Assembly: GCA_026419775.2 (NCBI GenBank)
Contig: JAOPGA020000617.1
Span: 1 to 64,000, forward strand
Reading direction: 5' to 3'
Origin: Acrasis kona
Taxonomy: Eukaryota; Heterolobosea; Eutetramitea; Acrasida; Acrasidae
Length of the DNA stretch: 64,000 nucleotides
The position numbers and the translations under genes are program-made. This document shows, piece after piece, positions 30,839-40,856 of this stretch (the stretch's first letter is position 1; each line of letters begins with the position of its first letter). The notes under the pieces are model-generated. The model was not told where the DNA came from. It saw only the letters and a program-made list of their open reading frames with translations, and did no database searches.

Positions 30839-31891
30839 ATGGGTTATCGCAAGAAACAACAACAAAAAATGAAGAAGCAAAGACTCTCACTACATAGAAG
30901 AACAAGATCAATCAGCAATAAGCAAAGACCAATATTACCAATCGATGCAAAGGCAGCAATGTTCTTTAGTTGGGTGGCGTATAAAAGTGTCAGTGACAAT
31001 GAAAAAAATCTAATAGACACTTCCTACTCTGAACATAATGGCCACAACAGACTCAAAGATATGGGAGTTTGGAAAATTACCAATCAAATTATTAGAAATA
31101 CCAAAATCGTGAGGGCCCACGTTGTGATTGCAAAGTGTGAAGAAAGAAAGACCACAATCATTGCCTTCAGAGGAACAGAGTTGGACCATTCTGATCCTCG
31201 GGGCACAGTGGAGGATTGGATATTTGGAGCTCTCAATGCAAAGTTAGTCTTGTGGGACGAAGACCACCCCTCCATGGGCAAATGCCATAGAGGATTCAAA
31301 ATACATTTCGAAGACTTGAAGGAAGAAGTGTCTGACGAAGTTGACTTGGCCAAGCTACAAGGACACAACATTGTTTTGACGGGTCACTCGCAAGGAGCCT
31401 CCCTAGCATCACTTGCCATGTTGAGCGCCGTCGAGCGTTCCAACAATCAAAATGACAATTTATCACTAATCACTTTCGGCTGTCCACGCCCTGGCAATTC
31501 AGTGTTTGTAGACTATTATGCACTAACCGTAAAATCTTCTGCGGTATGGCACTTTATAACATCATTCCCATCTTCTGTCCCTACGGTTGATTTGATAACG
31601 TGTATACCGCCTTCAACCATGAGGTACAAGAAGCAAAAGTGTGGTAAATTCATATACATCAAATCGCAACGTAAATATTACGGAAATCCTGACCCTATTA
31701 CTGGTATTGATTTTCAAGGTGCCACTAGGGTATTAGACATACTGGGAGCCCATTATCAACAAAACTACATGGATGGTCTCTTGTTTGATAACGAGCTGAG
31801 CCACGAACCATTTTTTGAACCTGTTACAAATCGGATAAGGCAGAAGCGTCGCAATTTGTTAAAGAGAAGAGTAAAGAATATTGTACAATAA
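30839..31891 (+). CDS. Class 3 (lipase_3) alpha/beta-hydrolase
   Basis: A 350-aa single-exon gene. The nucleophile elbow TGHSQGASLASL places the catalytic Ser at about 184. The oxyanion strand IIAFRGTE, the FGCPRPGN block and the late His in LGAHYQQNYMDGL complete the lipase_3 pattern; the acid is probably the Asp in TVDLIT. The N-terminal 30 residues are very basic (KKQQQKMKKQR) and lack a signal peptide, so a cytosolic or membrane-surface lipase is likely. Substrate (triacylglycerol, phospholipid or other) is unknown. AATAAA overlaps the stop. Confidence 0.88.
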   Translation: MGYRKKQQQKMKKQRLSLHRRTRSISNKQRPILPIDAKAAMFFSWVAYKSVSDNEKNLIDTSYSEHNGHNRLKDMGVWKITNQIIRNTKIVRAHVVIAKCEERKTTIIAFRGTELDHSDPRGTVEDWIFGALNAKLVLWDEDHPSMGKCHRGFKIHFEDLKEEVSDEVDLAKLQGHNIVLTGHSQGASLASLAMLSAVERSNNQNDNLSLITFGCPRPGNSVFVDYYALTVKSSAVWHFITSFPSSVPTVDLITCIPPSTMRYKKQKCGKFIYIKSQRKYYGNPDPITGIDFQGATRVLDILGAHYQQNYMDGLLFDNELSHEPFFEPVTNRIRQKRRNLLKRRVKNIVQ

Positions 31892-31971
31892 ATTTTAATT
31901 TCATCACACTCAGGTTGGGCGTACTAATTGTAAATATTATAAAAATAAACTTAATTTACCTTCACCAAAAA

Positions 31972-33003
31972 ATGAACCAAACAAGGAATGATGACTTGAC
32001 AACCGTTTATGCACAGGAAACAACCATAATCGACCAAATACAACCAACTTACCAACAAGTAACCACGGAATTTAACAATGAGTACTGTGATATAGAACAA
32101 GATGAAACCAGTTTAGAAGATTTGATGCATTACTCGCAGGAATTTCCAGCCGATACCACGCAGCAGCAACTATACACAACAACCACTACCGACATTGTCC
32201 CGAACGTTGACTTTTGCGCTCAACCTGCAATGGATGTAATACCGGTAGATTTACAACCACCACTATTCGCCACCTCAATCACAGAATCCACGCCAGTCGA
32301 TCCAGAACTATTGCACTTTGTGACCTGTGGGGGAAGGAGCAGGATATTTGGACTCAATCTCAAGAACGAACTGTTCCATTTGGTCAAGAACAACAGAGGC
32401 ATGGAATGGGAGCAGATGGTAACGTCAGCACCAGTGCTCGGCGTGTCTTGTAGAAAACACACTCTGATGACCGCCACGCCGTTGGGCATTTATAGACTGG
32501 ACCTGTTACAAAAAAAAGAAGCACAACTGGTCATCAAGGACGATCGATTCGTCGACGTGGCCGCATTAAGCAAGCGCAGAATGTACCTGCTGTCCCGCGA
32601 TGGGTCCGTCTATCATGCTCAAATACATCGACTCAGCAGCGGAGTGGACATTAAGCAGATAAAAGGACCTGCCATGAGAAAAATATCGGCTGGCGGCAAG
32701 CACAAAGTGAGGCAGATTGAATTGTGGGCGATAGGGACGGACGGCAACACTTATAGATGCAGTCACGATAAGTCATGGTCTCAGGTAGATGCTTCGTTGG
32801 AGGATGTGTCCATCACGTTGGACAATACCATTTATGGCGTGGATGCGAATGGCGTGTTGGTTAAGTGGGATGGAAGGTACTTTTCTGCTCTGCCGTTGAG
32901 GGAGAATCCTGAGCTTAGACTTTGTGGAATTGCAGTCAACAAGGAGAAGCAATTGTATGGTATTGATAGAACAACTCGTATGATTATGAGAGTTGATCAA
33001 TAA
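31972..33003 (+). CDS. Tectonin-like beta-propeller protein
   Basis: A 343-aa single-exon gene from the ATG at 31972; the open frame begins earlier only through a TTG. The first 115 residues are Gln/Thr/Asp-rich and disordered. The rest has five to six short blades of the tectonin kind, such as LWAIGTDGNTYRCSHDKSW, TIYGVDANGVLVKWDG and MYLLSRDGSVYHA, each with the pattern h-x-h-x-x-D/N-G-x-h-x. Tectonin propellers bind lipopolysaccharide, glycans or membranes in amoebae and animals. Ligand unknown. The stop codon is part of AATAAA. Confidence 0.65.
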   Translation: MNQTRNDDLTTVYAQETTIIDQIQPTYQQVTTEFNNEYCDIEQDETSLEDLMHYSQEFPADTTQQQLYTTTTTDIVPNVDFCAQPAMDVIPVDLQPPLFATSITESTPVDPELLHFVTCGGRSRIFGLNLKNELFHLVKNNRGMEWEQMVTSAPVLGVSCRKHTLMTATPLGIYRLDLLQKKEAQLVIKDDRFVDVAALSKRRMYLLSRDGSVYHAQIHRLSSGVDIKQIKGPAMRKISAGGKHKVRQIELWAIGTDGNTYRCSHDKSWSQVDASLEDVSITLDNTIYGVDANGVLVKWDGRYFSALPLRENPELRLCGIAVNKEKQLYGIDRTTRMIMRVDQ

Positions 33004-33097
33004 ACCTTTATGTGTATAGTACATGTTGTTTTGATTGCTGTCCATGTTGTGGCGCACTATGCTGGCAGTCACACTGTTTGATGAGTGCATGCGTACG

Positions 33098-33556
33098 TTA
33101 CACGTTCAATTCCTTGATGCATTCTTCGATGAGTTGCATTAGCTCTGGAATCTCTACGGCAGCTGCAACCCTCTCCTTGTCATTCATTTGTTTGTTGACT
33201 TCATCTTGTTGGTCGTGGCTCCCCTCCGTCACAAAAATGTCCACCTTGTATTGATCCATGGTTTGTGGTCCAAAATATCTCACTAGTCTCAACCTCAAAC
33301 ATAAACTAATGTGCGACACAAGGGAACAGTGTTTGACTGTTGGTGTGATTTTGACGGTGATGACGCCTGGAATTTGTCCGTTAGGCTGAACGACTTGTAT
33401 TCCTTCTTCGAACACAACGTTTAAATCTTGTAGAGTATGTGGGTATTCAGGGTCCTTGACATCACGTATGGCATCGAACACATCAATCTCGTCGATTTGC
33501 ATGTACTCTATTTTACAAAAATGCGGACCATTCTCCGTGATCGGAAAAAAAAACAT
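33098..33556 (-). CDS. CIAO2/MIP18 family cytosolic Fe-S assembly factor
   Basis: 152 aa from the ATG at 33556, or 134 aa from the ATG at 33502. The core matches the family closely: IDEIDVFDAIRDVKDPEYP, then TLQDLNVV, ITPTVKHCSLVSHISLCLRL with the reactive Cys, and VNKQMNDKERVAAAVE. CIAO2 proteins work with CIAO1 and MMS19 to put Fe-S clusters into cytosolic and nuclear proteins. The upstream ATG is only 18 bp after the stop of the PPR gene on the same strand, so 33502 may be the real start. Confidence 0.92.
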   Translation of the reverse strand: MFFFPITENGPHFCKIEYMQIDEIDVFDAIRDVKDPEYPHTLQDLNVVFEEGIQVVQPNGQIPGVITVKITPTVKHCSLVSHISLCLRLRLVRYFGPQTMDQYKVDIFVTEGSHDQQDEVNKQMNDKERVAAAVEIPELMQLIEECIKELNV

Positions 33557-33574
33557 CACAAGGAGTCCAGCAAT

Positions 33575-35075
33575 TTATTTTTTATTCGACAACCTCTCAA
33601 GTGTTTTTTGTAACGATTTTTGTTCCCTCTGAATATCCTCTTGTCTCCTCCTGGTGCTCAACATGGTCACGAACTGTTCTCTTCTAGCCAATAAATTATC
33701 TCTTCTGGCATCGGCGGTAGAGTCCTTGTGTTCCTGCCTCTTGTCCAAAATCCTCTTGAGCGCATCCTTCACACAGTCTTGTCTTACTTTCCAATCCCAT
33801 ACGCTTTTGGTCTCCCTCCAGTACCTTCTGATGCGATGCATGTCAAAATCATTTTGTGGTTGAATGTAACTGTTTCCGTAGTACTTTTTCTTGACGCTCT
33901 CCATAAAGTCTGTTTCGACGGTTGGTACTGTTAATCCATCATGGTAGCACGCATCGAGCACGGTGGCGACGACTTGTTGTTTGGCCTTGACTTTGTCGTC
34001 CTTCATCTTTTCGTACAAATCATACACTTGCTTATATTGACCTGCTTCGATTCGCTTCTTCATGAGCGAGTTGAAGCACATGGCGTCTTTGTGAGGAATT
34101 TCGTCGAAAATCTCCTGGCAAGTATCTACATCTTGTGGCAAGCAAGAATCCATAAGAAGTATGCTAAAGTCATTTTTTAAGTATCCGAAGGAATCCCTTC
34201 CGAACGCTTCTGGCATGTTTTCTATGGTGAATTGAGCTTGTTCAAAGCTGTTTACGTGTGCGTAGGTCTGTACTTGGAGCAGATGGGACCTTTCGTTCAA
34301 TGCAACTCCGTGCTTGTTCATGTTAGCTATTGTTTGCTCTACGCTGGCAACGTCCTTTTGCGCCGCATAAATCTCTAGCAGGTTGTTGAATCCAGTTTGT
34401 AGTTGCTTTTCCTTATCTTCATTGGCGCTCATGGTTTCCGACTCGTACGCTCTTAACATTTCGTCCATGTACTGAGCTGCACGCAAGTGATCTAGATCGT
34501 GTTTGCACGCGCTAATCATGTAGGCCATCAGACCTCCTTGAATCTCGTCGCTCGAGAATTTAGACTTCATCTCCAAGTAAAGTTCATGGGCCTTATCTTG
34601 TCTGTTACATTTGATGAGAGCATTGACTGCCTTGTAATAAATCTTCGCAGTTGGCTTGAAGTTTGTTATTCTCATGTCGTCAAAAATGGTCTTGATGCGA
34701 CCGTAAACGAGATGAGTGTTTTGTTTTAAGCGCTGTGTATCTATTCTACATGACGTTATAAGCGCATTAATTTGATCATGCGTACCTTCTGATGAATCTA
34801 AACTCTAACTTCTCTTCGGCTGTTTTTTTTGTAACAACCTTATTCCTCTCTCTGAGACGAGTCAATAGTATTTCTTCAAGGGCAGTATTTTCGTTGACAA
34901 TTGGCTCTGTTGCGAAGAAGCTGGGTGTGCTCTCGGCATTTATTGGTTTAATAACAGAAGGATTGATGACTTGAATGGCACTGACAGGTTTGTGTGCATC
35001 ATAAAAACGATAATTTATACTCCTCTGTATGAAAAATGATGGGTGTCTCAGACCTGATGGTATCTTGTTCATCAT
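33575..35075 (-). CDS. Mitochondrial pentatricopeptide-repeat protein
   Basis: Two exons, 35075-34786 and 34745-33575, with a 40-nt intron, give 486 aa from the first ATG (35075). The N-terminus, IPSGLRHPSFFIQRSINYRF, is basic with no acids, as in a mitochondrial presequence. The body has helical pairs of PPR type, for example YYKAVNALIKCNRQDKAHEL, FNSLMKKRIEAGQYKQVYDL and VVATVLDACYHDG. The last 80 residues are a charged helix rich in Arg and Gln. PPR proteins bind organelle RNA. The number of repeats is low (about five or six), so an RNA-processing or mitoribosome role is possible. Confidence 0.8.
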
Positions 35076-35934
35076 TGTGAAATCAGGTTGATATGTATTT
35101 TGTAAACCACCACAAAGCCACACACAACTTAATGATACAGCGACGTGAGGGAAACCATCAATCTATGCAATCATCTTGAGGGGTGACAATAAGCGAATGA
35201 ACGATAAATAATCAGGCTCAAACTAATAGTTTTAATCAAGAGGTCGACAATACCAAAGGATTTGGAATTTTTTGCACAATCTCGATGCTCTACAACAAAA
35301 TTGCTTGTTTCAAGGTTGTCTGTATCGATGCAATCAGAAGAACAAGCCTGACCTTTTTAAAATTGTAATGACAGAGATCGATGCGAACGTGAAATGAAAC
35401 ATTTGAGGCATTGGAGCCATTTGATTCAGTACACATCAAAGTAAATTACATTTTTGCCTGATACTTGCCAATGTTTTGCAACTAATCGCCCACTATACAA
35501 GTCATGATATTATGAAAAATTAGGAACAAAATTTGATCGCAACGGAACGAAGCAAATTTTCAATTGGAGCCTATTTCATACGTCATTTCTGCGCGCCCTT
35601 AAGGAGTACATCAAAACTAAACTATTAAAAAAAAACGGAAGTTATTGAAAGTAATGATAACAGAAAGGGTCAAGCGGACTAGTAATCTAGAAAAGCAATC
35701 TATCTCCTTTATTTTGTTTCACTCACACTCTCAATCATTTTCGGCCTTAATCGTTTAAGATGAATGTTGTTCGCTTCATTTGAGGCTTTGATTAAAACAC
35801 TTTTTTCTCCTATAAAACTTTCTTTTGCTCCTTAAATTTGGACGATTTCAACGCTTAAAAAAACCAAATATATAATTTTCAATAGTTATCCACTCTCGTT
35901 TCAACAAGGTCGACTAATATTGTTTCCTTTACAC
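35076..35934. other. Long AT-rich intergenic region
   Basis: About 860 bp upstream of the PPR gene with no open frame over 60 codons that looks coding. I see no RNA gene before the tRNA at 35941. Probably promoter and spacer. Confidence 0.5.
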
Positions 35935-35940
35935 AAAAAA
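35935..35940 (-). terminator. RNA polymerase III terminator of the tRNA gene
   Basis: Six T in the minus-strand transcript directly after the last base of the tRNA-Asp gene. Confidence 0.75.
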
Positions 35941-36011
35941 CTCAGCACCGGGGAATCGAACCCCGGTCACAAGAGTGACAGTCTTGTATTCTACCACTAT
36001 ACTAGTGCTGA
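35941..36011 (-). tRNA. tRNA-Asp(GUC)
   Basis: 71 nt on the minus strand. The 7-bp acceptor stem is TCAGCAC/GTGCTGA with discriminator G. The D arm contains the A box (TAGTATAGTGGTAGA). The anticodon stem CAAGA/TCTTG holds loop CTGTCAC, with anticodon GTC at 35977-35979. The T arm is CGGGG-TTCGATT-CCCCG (B box GGTTCGATTCC). No intron and no encoded CCA. The D loop and T arm match eukaryotic tRNA-Asp, so it is nuclear, not organellar. Confidence 0.95.
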
Positions 36012-36386
36012 TTAATATAACTTTTCTGTATACACTTGCTGGGTGGCATTGAGAAACAATCATTATGGAACCCGTTTGTTTATCGCTCTTGTGTTCAAAG
36101 TTGTTGTAGTTATTAAATTCAGGTCCTGCCTCTTTCTTTCGACATTCTTAACGAGTTGATGCCTCTGTAGGTCAGTGAGAAGGATCTCTTGAACAAGTAA
36201 TGTGTTTGATTTCATAACGTCCAAATTGTCTGAATTATCCTCTTGGTAAGTATCGTGCAGTTGAGTTTCGTGAAGTTTTTCATCATCATCAAGTCAACCT
36301 CTCAACGAGCTCGACGTATGATATTTTTAGTCTTCATTCCTTGTCAACTTATATTTTTGATCAAAGCAAAACAATAATACGGAACC
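36012..36386. other. Promoter region of the tRNA and of Rpt3
   Basis: 375 bp, divergent between the tRNA and the proteasome gene. No coding frame or further RNA gene recognised. Confidence 0.4.
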
Positions 36387-37661
36387 ATGGATGAACTTGG
36401 CATCAAGATAAATGAAGGTGATGATCAAAAGAACACTAAAATGGATATAGATTTAGATTCAGGCTTTTATAAAGATGAATTGTCTGTATTCTCAAGATCA
36501 AATGATAAGAGCAATGAAGACTTGTACAAAAGGTTAAAAGATTTAGAAAGAGAACTGGAATTTCACGATATTCAAGTAGAATACATCAAGTATGAGCAAA
36601 AAAATCTAAAACGTGAGCACAGTCGCGCAAGAGAAGAAGTAAAGAGGATTCAATCAGTTCCTCTTGTGATTGGACAATTCTTGGAAATGATCGACGCACA
36701 CACTGGAATCATTGGATCAACAACCGGATCTAGTTACTACGTTAGAATCTTATCAACAATTGATCGCGAACTACTCAAGGCCAGTGCTTCAGTAGCACTA
36801 CATCGTCACAGCAATGCCCTCGTAGATGTGTTACCACCAGAAGCAGACTCTAGCATTCAACTTTTGGCCGCAAGCGAAAAACCAGATGTAACGTATGCTG
36901 ACATTGGAGGCATGGACATGCAAAAACAAGAAATTCGCGAAGCCGTAGAGCTACCGCTCACTCATTTCGGACTATATAAACAAATTGGTATCGACCCACC
37001 ACGTGGTGTCCTACTATACGGCCCACCTGGTACCGGCAAGACCATGTTAGCCAAGGCAGTGGCCAACCACACCACTGCTGCATTCATCCGCGTCGTTGGT
37101 AGTGAATTTGTTCAAAAATATTTGGGAGAGGGGCCACGTATGGTCAGAGATGTGTTTAGATTGGCCAGAGAGAATTCTCCAGCCATCGTGTTCATTGACG
37201 AAGTTGATTCCATCGCCACCAAACGTTTCGACGCGCAGACCGGAGCCGATCGTGAGGTACAACGTATCTTGTTGGAGCTCTTGAATCAAATGGATGGATT
37301 CGATCAGACCACCAATGTCAAGGTGATCATGGCCACAAACAGATGGGACACATTGGACCCTGCTCTATTGAGACCGGGTAGATTGGACAGGAAGATTGAA
37401 TTCCCAATGCCAGACAGAAGACAGAAACGTTTGATCTTCCAGGTATGTACTGCTAAAATGAACTTGGGAGAGGAAGTCGATTTGGAAGATTACGTATCCA
37501 GACCAGATCAAATCAGTGCTGCCGAAATCTCTGCCATTTGTCAAGAGGCTGGTATGCAGGCGGTAAGAAAGAATCGTTATGTAATTCTACCAAAAGACTT
37601 TGAGAAGGGTTACAAGGCACACGTGAAGAAATCGGATCTGGACTATGAATTTTACAAATAA
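36387..37661 (+). CDS. RPT3: 26S proteasome AAA-ATPase subunit Rpt3 (PSMC4)
   Basis: A 424-aa single-exon gene, the normal Rpt length. Order of parts: acidic N-terminus, coiled coil (about 45-95), OB fold, and an AAA domain with Walker A GPPGTGKT, Walker [12 protein letters not shown], the second region of homology [20 protein letters not shown] and [31 protein letters not shown] and the C-terminal EFYK (HbYX motif that docks into the 20S alpha ring) identify Rpt3 among the six Rpt paralogues. It unfolds ubiquitinated substrates. It converges on the AIP1 gene with 11 bp between stops. Confidence 0.97.
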   Translation: MDELGIKINEGDDQKNTKMDIDLDSGFYKDELSVFSRSNDKSNEDLYKRLKDLERELEFHDIQVEYIKYEQKNLKREHSRAREEVKRIQSVPLVIGQFLEMIDAHTGIIGSTTGSSYYVRILSTIDRELLKASASVALHRHSNALVDVLPPEADSSIQLLAASEKPDVTYADIGGMDMQKQEIREAVELPLTHFGLYKQIGIDPPRGVLLYGPPGTGKTMLAKAVANHTTAAFIRVVGSEFVQKYLGEGPRMVRDVFRLARENSPAIVFIDEVDSIATKRFDAQTGADREVQRILLELLNQMDGFDQTTNVKVIMATNRWDTLDPALLRPGRLDRKIEFPMPDRRQKRLIFQVCTAKMNLGEEVDLEDYVSRPDQISAAEISAICQEAGMQAVRKNRYVILPKDFEKGYKAHVKKSDLDYEFYK

Positions 37662-37672
37662 ATTGTTACAAA

Positions 37673-39490
37673 TTAAAATTTATATTGCCAAGTCTTGACG
37701 CTAAAATCATTTCCGACCGACACCAAGGTATCTTCGTGAGCAAATGTTAAACCTGTCACTCCCTGTCCATGAGCATTCACTTGAGCACGCTTTCCGTTCT
37801 TGAGGTCCCAAACAATCACGTCCTTGTCGATGGCACCAGTTGCCAAGTAGTCTCCGCTTTGGTTCCATGTCATGTCGGTGACGGATGCAGTGTGGTATAC
37901 CAAATTGTTGTACTTGACAGTCTTGGTGGCTCTGTCCCAAACAAAGATCTCCTTGTCGCTTGTTGCCAAGTTCAAACCGTCTGGTGAGTACCTGACGCGA
38001 CCCACTCTGTTGCGATGTTCCTCAAGAGTAGCCAAGATGGCACCGACTGCGACGCCATCAAATGCGTAAAGCTTGACTTTTCTGTCGTGGGCGACTGCGA
38101 TTTCCTTGTCGTCTGGTGATAGGGAGATGGATCCTGGTTGGAAGCCGAGATCAATCTCGCTCTTGATTTGTTGATCTTGAATCACGGTGATACCCTTGTG
38201 GGTGGCAATCAATACCAATCCTGGTGTGTTGGTGCTTACAGCAATGTCGCTTGGACTTCCGCTCAAGGTCAAGCAATCCTCTTGTGTATAGTTGAAATCA
38301 CCATCTAACGGAGTGAACTTGACTTGATTGTCCACGGAGGCGGTTAAAAGTGTTCTACCAACTACTGCAATGTTGCTGACTGCGCTAGTGTGTCCCTTCT
38401 TTCCGCTTAAACGAGCTTTGCTTCCCACTCCATACTCCCAAGCAATGACGGTTCCTTGTGATCCACTGCTGTAGATGGTATCGGTGGTCTTATCGTAGGC
38501 GACGGAATAAATCTTCTCGTTGTGTGCATGTAACACCTTGGTGGGTTGGGGTTGGTCAACCTTCAATAAGTTCAAATCTCCGCTCAATGATAGAGACACA
38601 ATAACGTCGTTGACGAATACAATTCCAACTTGTTGATCGCGTACATCATCTCCGAGCTTGATGGTGTTCAAGAGGGTCTTTGAGTCTGCGTCCCAAATCT
38701 TGACGGTCTTGTCACCAGAGGCGGTGGCGATGGTCTTGTTGTCTGGGCTCCATGCAACAGAGTAAATGCTTCCAGTGTGTGCACCAGCAGAGTCAAATAC
38801 ACCTTGCTTCTCACCAGTCTTTCCATCAAAGATTGAAATGGTCTTGTCGCTGCTTACTGCCACAAAGCGCAAATTGTCTGGTGAATAACGGATGCAATTA
38901 ATGAATTTGGTGTGATCTTTGACACTGTGTTGGAACTTGAAGGCTCCGAAACCTGGCCCTGCGAAAAAGTTAACTTGAGTATCCTCACCACCAGTAGCTA
39001 GTCTGAATGGCTTGTCTGTCTTTAATCCACAGGTCAACAATTGTTTGGAGTGGCCAGAGATCTCACCAACGCTACTGCCAGTATCATAAGCGAATGCATA
39101 ACCAAAAACTCCCTTGCCTTCTCCGACGACAACAATCCTTTGGCTGTCTCCAGTCCATGCAATGTCTCTAACACTTCGTGACAATGGTTGAAGTTCTACC
39201 TTGCTTGTCTTTCCTGCATTGTTGGTGGCCCAAACTTTAACAAATCCACCCTCATCACCGGAACAAACATAGAATCCACTTGGTGAAACGCTTGCTGCAA
39301 GAACCTTGTATTGATGGTTGGTATAAGTGTCCAAAAATAATGGGTTGTTCACGTCGCGGAAGTTGACATTTGTTCCACAACCATATGCCAATTGACTACC
39401 TGACTTAGCTGGTCCCACGCTTAAAGAAGTGGGGATTCCACGTTCAGTGTTTGGTCCTCCTGCAAAAGTGAAGATGTTGGTAATGGACAT
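37673..39490 (-). CDS. Actin-interacting protein 1 (AIP1/WDR1)
   Basis: A 605-aa single-exon gene, the usual AIP1 length, forming two seven-bladed WD40 propellers. Clear AIP1 features are the N-terminal TNIFTFAGGPNTERGIPTS-like start, VRDIAWTGDSQRIVVVGEGK followed by FGYAFAYDTGSSVGEISGHS, and VYSVAWSPDNKTIATASGDK-type blades. AIP1 binds actin filaments decorated with ADF/cofilin and promotes their disassembly, as expected in a crawling cell. The gene has no intron. Confidence 0.95.
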   Translation of the reverse strand: MSITNIFTFAGGPNTERGIPTSLSVGPAKSGSQLAYGCGTNVNFRDVNNPLFLDTYTNHQYKVLAASVSPSGFYVCSGDEGGFVKVWATNNAGKTSKVELQPLSRSVRDIAWTGDSQRIVVVGEGKGVFGYAFAYDTGSSVGEISGHSKQLLTCGLKTDKPFRLATGGEDTQVNFFAGPGFGAFKFQHSVKDHTKFINCIRYSPDNLRFVAVSSDKTISIFDGKTGEKQGVFDSAGAHTGSIYSVAWSPDNKTIATASGDKTVKIWDADSKTLLNTIKLGDDVRDQQVGIVFVNDVIVSLSLSGDLNLLKVDQPQPTKVLHAHNEKIYSVAYDKTTDTIYSSGSQGTVIAWEYGVGSKARLSGKKGHTSAVSNIAVVGRTLLTASVDNQVKFTPLDGDFNYTQEDCLTLSGSPSDIAVSTNTPGLVLIATHKGITVIQDQQIKSEIDLGFQPGSISLSPDDKEIAVAHDRKVKLYAFDGVAVGAILATLEEHRNRVGRVRYSPDGLNLATSDKEIFVWDRATKTVKYNNLVYHTASVTDMTWNQSGDYLATGAIDKDVIVWDLKNGKRAQVNAHGQGVTGLTFAHEDTLVSVGNDFSVKTWQYKF

Positions 39491-40260
39491 TTTTTAATGA
39501 TCTGTTACTCTTATTGCTATGATGTATGATATTTATAAGTTGACTGTAACCAACTTGACGTCACTTGATTACTGATTGATGGCACGTGAAACCACATCTC
39601 TTAGGGATAGTGATCGCCGTAGATGTTCTGCTCAGTGCTCACATTAATATATTAAAAATTATTAAAATAAAATTACATAATAGGCTCCGGAGGCTATACC
39701 GGATAACCCTTGTGTTTAACCTATAAACATGTGAGTACGCTACAGGTAAAGTACCGACTCGATATCCAGGGTGCCAATAATAGATCTTCTATTTGTTTGT
39801 GAAGCAATCTTAGAAACAATCTCTGAATAATGTATCCTTCATAAAGATATTATATAATAACATATTTCCAGCTTATTCATGGCTTCAAACTAACAGGTTA
39901 GTGGTCACTCAAAATAAATCACGATACAAGCAGCAGCGTTGCAAACAGCCATGACACTCACAAAACACTTCATCATCCAACAAAGCGTTTAGTGTTGGAA
40001 AAAGTATGATACCAGGGCACAACAAATTCCATCCTGATAATTTGTTCTCGCATCGCTCGCACCTTCCGTGTTAGTGATGGTGGCCAGTAAATACACAAAG
40101 TAAATAAATGAGTTGGTTTATTGTATGCTTAGGTTTGAGGTTATATTCCAACTTGTTATGCTAAAAAACATCTCAAATTGTGCAAAATTTGGCACTTCTG
40201 CGATTGTTCACTAACAACTTCTGTCAGTTGATAGGCTTTACACCTTACATCATACTCTTT
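39491..40260. other. Intergenic region upstream of AIP1
   Basis: 770 bp. No coding frame seen. An 8-bp palindrome CTCCGGAG at about 39683 lies in a more GC-rich patch (39680-39790), which might hold a structured RNA, but it matches no family I know. Confidence 0.4.
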
Positions 40261-40856
40261 CCACAGTAATGTCTTCTTTTCCCAAAGTACATTTTGCTGG
40301 TCAACGAGGGTTTTCTTGCTCTGTGAAATTGTTCGTTACAGTTATTGTTAGGACATTCTTGACAGATTTTTTTACTTCAGATTTCATATTTTTCACGCTT
40401 TCGACAACAATCCTTTTGAGATCCATTTACGAAAGTGCTTGTGCTGAAGGAACATTTTTTGTAACAGGTAAGTGTGTTGAATGTCAATTCTAAAGTTTGG
40501 AGATTCACAATGTTGATCCAACTGGTTCACTTCATAATTCAAATCCATCTGAAAGTGACATGTAACGTCGATCATGATACAGTGCTTGTCCAAAAGAGTT
40601 GATAAGGTATTTGATAGTGACTTCCCTCTTTGATTCAACTCCAATTGCATATGTAGTCGATCTTATTAATCAAGCACAACATAGACCTGTATTGTTGACT
40701 ACCTTAGCCATCTCGTTTAAAGGTTACTTGGCTCATTTGCCCTTGTGTAGATTCTTGAACCTTCCTGCAGGACCCTCAACTTCCCTGTTACTCTTTACAA
40801 TGTTTTCTCAACCAAACAATTATTCTTAAGCGCCAAAACTATTCGTTATCCAAACA
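40261..40856. other. Open frames of doubtful status before the FHA gene
   Basis: Plus-strand frames from ATG 40269 (75 codons, ending at a strong GTAAGT donor at 40469) and from about 40599 to 40829 (hydrophobic, RYLIVTSLFDSTPIAYVVDL) look partly coding. I could not connect them without an in-frame stop. A membrane-protein gene with unusual splicing or a pseudogene are both possible. The last part must contain the promoter of the FHA gene. Confidence 0.35.

Noticed and set aside
39680-39790. Possible tRNA or small structured RNA in a GC-rich patch
   Set aside because: No A/B box pair, no cloverleaf, and no resemblance to known snRNAs that I could confirm.
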